Shown here: piece by piece, positions 5,084 to 5,873 of the stretch | Layout of the letters: every line of letters begins with the position of its first letter | Position numbering within the stretch: the first letter of the stretch is position 1 | Source of the DNA: Deltaproteobacteria bacterium | GTDB taxonomy: Bacteria > Desulfobacterota > Desulfobacteria > Desulfobacterales > Desulfosalsimonadaceae | Direction of reading: 5' to 3' | DNA: 5,873 nucleotides | Assembly: GCA_024280875.1 (NCBI GenBank) | Contig: JAJRPH010000019.1 | Span: 1-5,873 of the forward strand | Position numbers and translations under genes: made by a program | The notes under the pieces: model-generated | Database searches by the model: none | Seen by the model: only the letters and a program-made list of their open reading frames with translations | Told to the model about the DNA's origin: nothing

Positions 5084-5873
5084 ATCGCACCTCCGGAAAA
5101 AGTTGACAGGGCCTTGGCCACGAGCAGTCCTTCAACGGAACGTTCTGGATCATCTTTGTGCTGGTCAATTCCCGCCTCCCATAGAGTGCGAACATGTTCA
5201 AGCACTTCCAGGTTTTCTTGATCAGGAAGCTTATCGATAGCGGACTTTAAGAAGCCGTCCAACAGCTGCCCCTTTTTAATCGTTTTTTCTTCATCCGTTA
5301 AAGTGTTATTTTTTATGATTGTTTGTATTGCTGCATCCGCAAAGGGCATTATCTCTCTTAATTTGTAAGGCAATCGGGAAGGGAGACTGCCGTTAAAAAA
5401 TGCCATGGCCACCGAATTCATTTTCGAGTGTGCCGTGATCGCATTTTCCGATTTGTTTTTCCAGAAAAGTGCAAATTCTGACTTCAGGCCGTTACGGGAT
5501 AAATGGCTCATTGCTACCGCGCTACGGCCCATCTTTTTTTTGGCAATATCTTCAAGAAGATAATCTGCCAATTCCAACAGTTTGGACATGGGGGTTTTGA
5601 AATGACTGTACACGATCCCGGCTGACAGGCTGTTGGTAGGCCCAAGCATGGGAAACAGGCGTCCCGAAACACGGTCTTGCGACAGGTTGCCTTCGGCAGG
5701 GTGGGGTTCCAACAGGGCGGGGTCCACGATGGGCAGTTGGATTGGGGGGCCGTTTTTGGGGCATTTGGGTATGGCAAACCGTTTCCTTGCCTGCTGTTGA
5801 TCCACCCGACCTTTCCAGGATTTTTTTCGCCAATACCAGGGATCTTCGGTAAAATCGGTGTCAACAATCCAGG
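5080..5873 (-). CDS. cmr2: Cas10/Cmr2, C-terminal part (cut by the window edge)
   Basis: Cmr2 (Cas10) is the large subunit of type III-B complexes. In active members its palm domains make cyclic oligoadenylate when target RNA binds. The frame is open to the window edge and 264 codons are visible. The diagnostic stretch is TNSLSAGIVYSHFKTPMSKL with a following AKKKMGRSAVAMSHLSRNG, which matches the second palm domain of Cmr2 just after its active-site GGDD loop. That loop is not in the window, so cyclase competence cannot be judged. The last 120 or so residues look helical and should be the C-terminal D4-type domain that contacts the small subunits. A basic, proline-rich segment (KKSWKGRV to LEPHPAEG) precedes the palm strand. 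A GTG at 5805 is a start only in appearance, because coding continues upstream through YWRKK to the edge. The stop overlaps the cmr3 start by 4 nt. Confidence 0.9.
   Translation of the reverse strand, partial: WIVDTDFTEDPWYWRKKSWKGRVDQQQARKRFAIPKCPKNGPPIQLPIVDPALLEPHPAEGNLSQDRVSGRLFPMLGPTNSLSAGIVYSHFKTPMSKLLELADYLLEDIAKKKMGRSAVAMSHLSRNGLKSEFALFWKNKSENAITAHSKMNSVAMAFFNGSLPSRLPYKLREIMPFADAAIQTIIKNNTLTDEEKTIKKGQLLDGFLKSAIDKLPDQENLEVLEHVRTLWEAGIDQHKDDPERSVEGLLVAKALSTFSGGAI

Noticed and set aside
5514..5867. Alternative minus-strand frames within the cmr2 end.
   Set aside because: They are Pro/Cys/Arg-rich shadows of the Cas10 frame, which carries the SAGIVYSH motif and stays open to the edge.

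Overview
The window is the distal part of a bacterial type III-B (Cmr) CRISPR-Cas locus. Every supported gene lies on the minus strand, so the locus reads from right to left. The organism cannot be named from the sequence alone. Moderate GC in the genes, AT-rich intergenic DNA, strong Shine-Dalgarno sites and a tightly overlapped cmr operon suggest a Gram-negative anaerobe, perhaps a Desulfobacterota-like bacterium. That assignment is inference with low confidence.

Layout in transcription order: the 3' part of cmr2/cas10 (5873 to 5080, cut by the window edge), cmr3 (5083 to 3839), cmr4 (3842 to 2850), cmr5 (2857 to 2447) and cmr6 (2425 to 1565). Neighbouring cmr genes overlap by 4 to 8 nt, except cmr5-cmr6, which are 21 nt apart and bridged by an 11-codon micro-ORF. 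Then come a short coding-like stretch of unknown origin (1494 to 1387), a broken cas1 (1384 to 925), a roughly 210-nt intergenic segment bounded by inverted repeats (925 to 718), an intact cas2 (710 to 435), an AT-rich leader (434 to 201), and the leader-proximal end of a CRISPR array with three identical 37-nt repeats (200 to 19) that runs off the left edge.

Working together: Cmr2-Cmr6 are five of the six core subunits of the crRNA-guided RNA-targeting Cmr complex. Cmr4 forms the backbone and keeps its target-cleaving Asp, Cmr5 is the small subunit, Cmr3 caps the crRNA 5' end beside Cas10/Cmr2, and Cmr6 sits at the other end. No cmr1, cas6 or accessory nuclease is in the window, though cmr1 could lie to the right. 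The repeat read on the minus strand ends in ATTGAGAC, a plausible 8-nt crRNA 5' tag, so array and genes share orientation.

The main surprise is the adaptation module. The interference genes look intact, but cas1 has lost about 180-200 central residues, including the first metal-binding Glu, and its two surviving ends are in different frames. The locus therefore probably interferes but cannot acquire spacers with its own Cas1. I see no evidence of a wholly new system. The novelty is in the decay and rearrangement around cas1 and in small unexplained elements of the leader and the cas1-cas2 gap.
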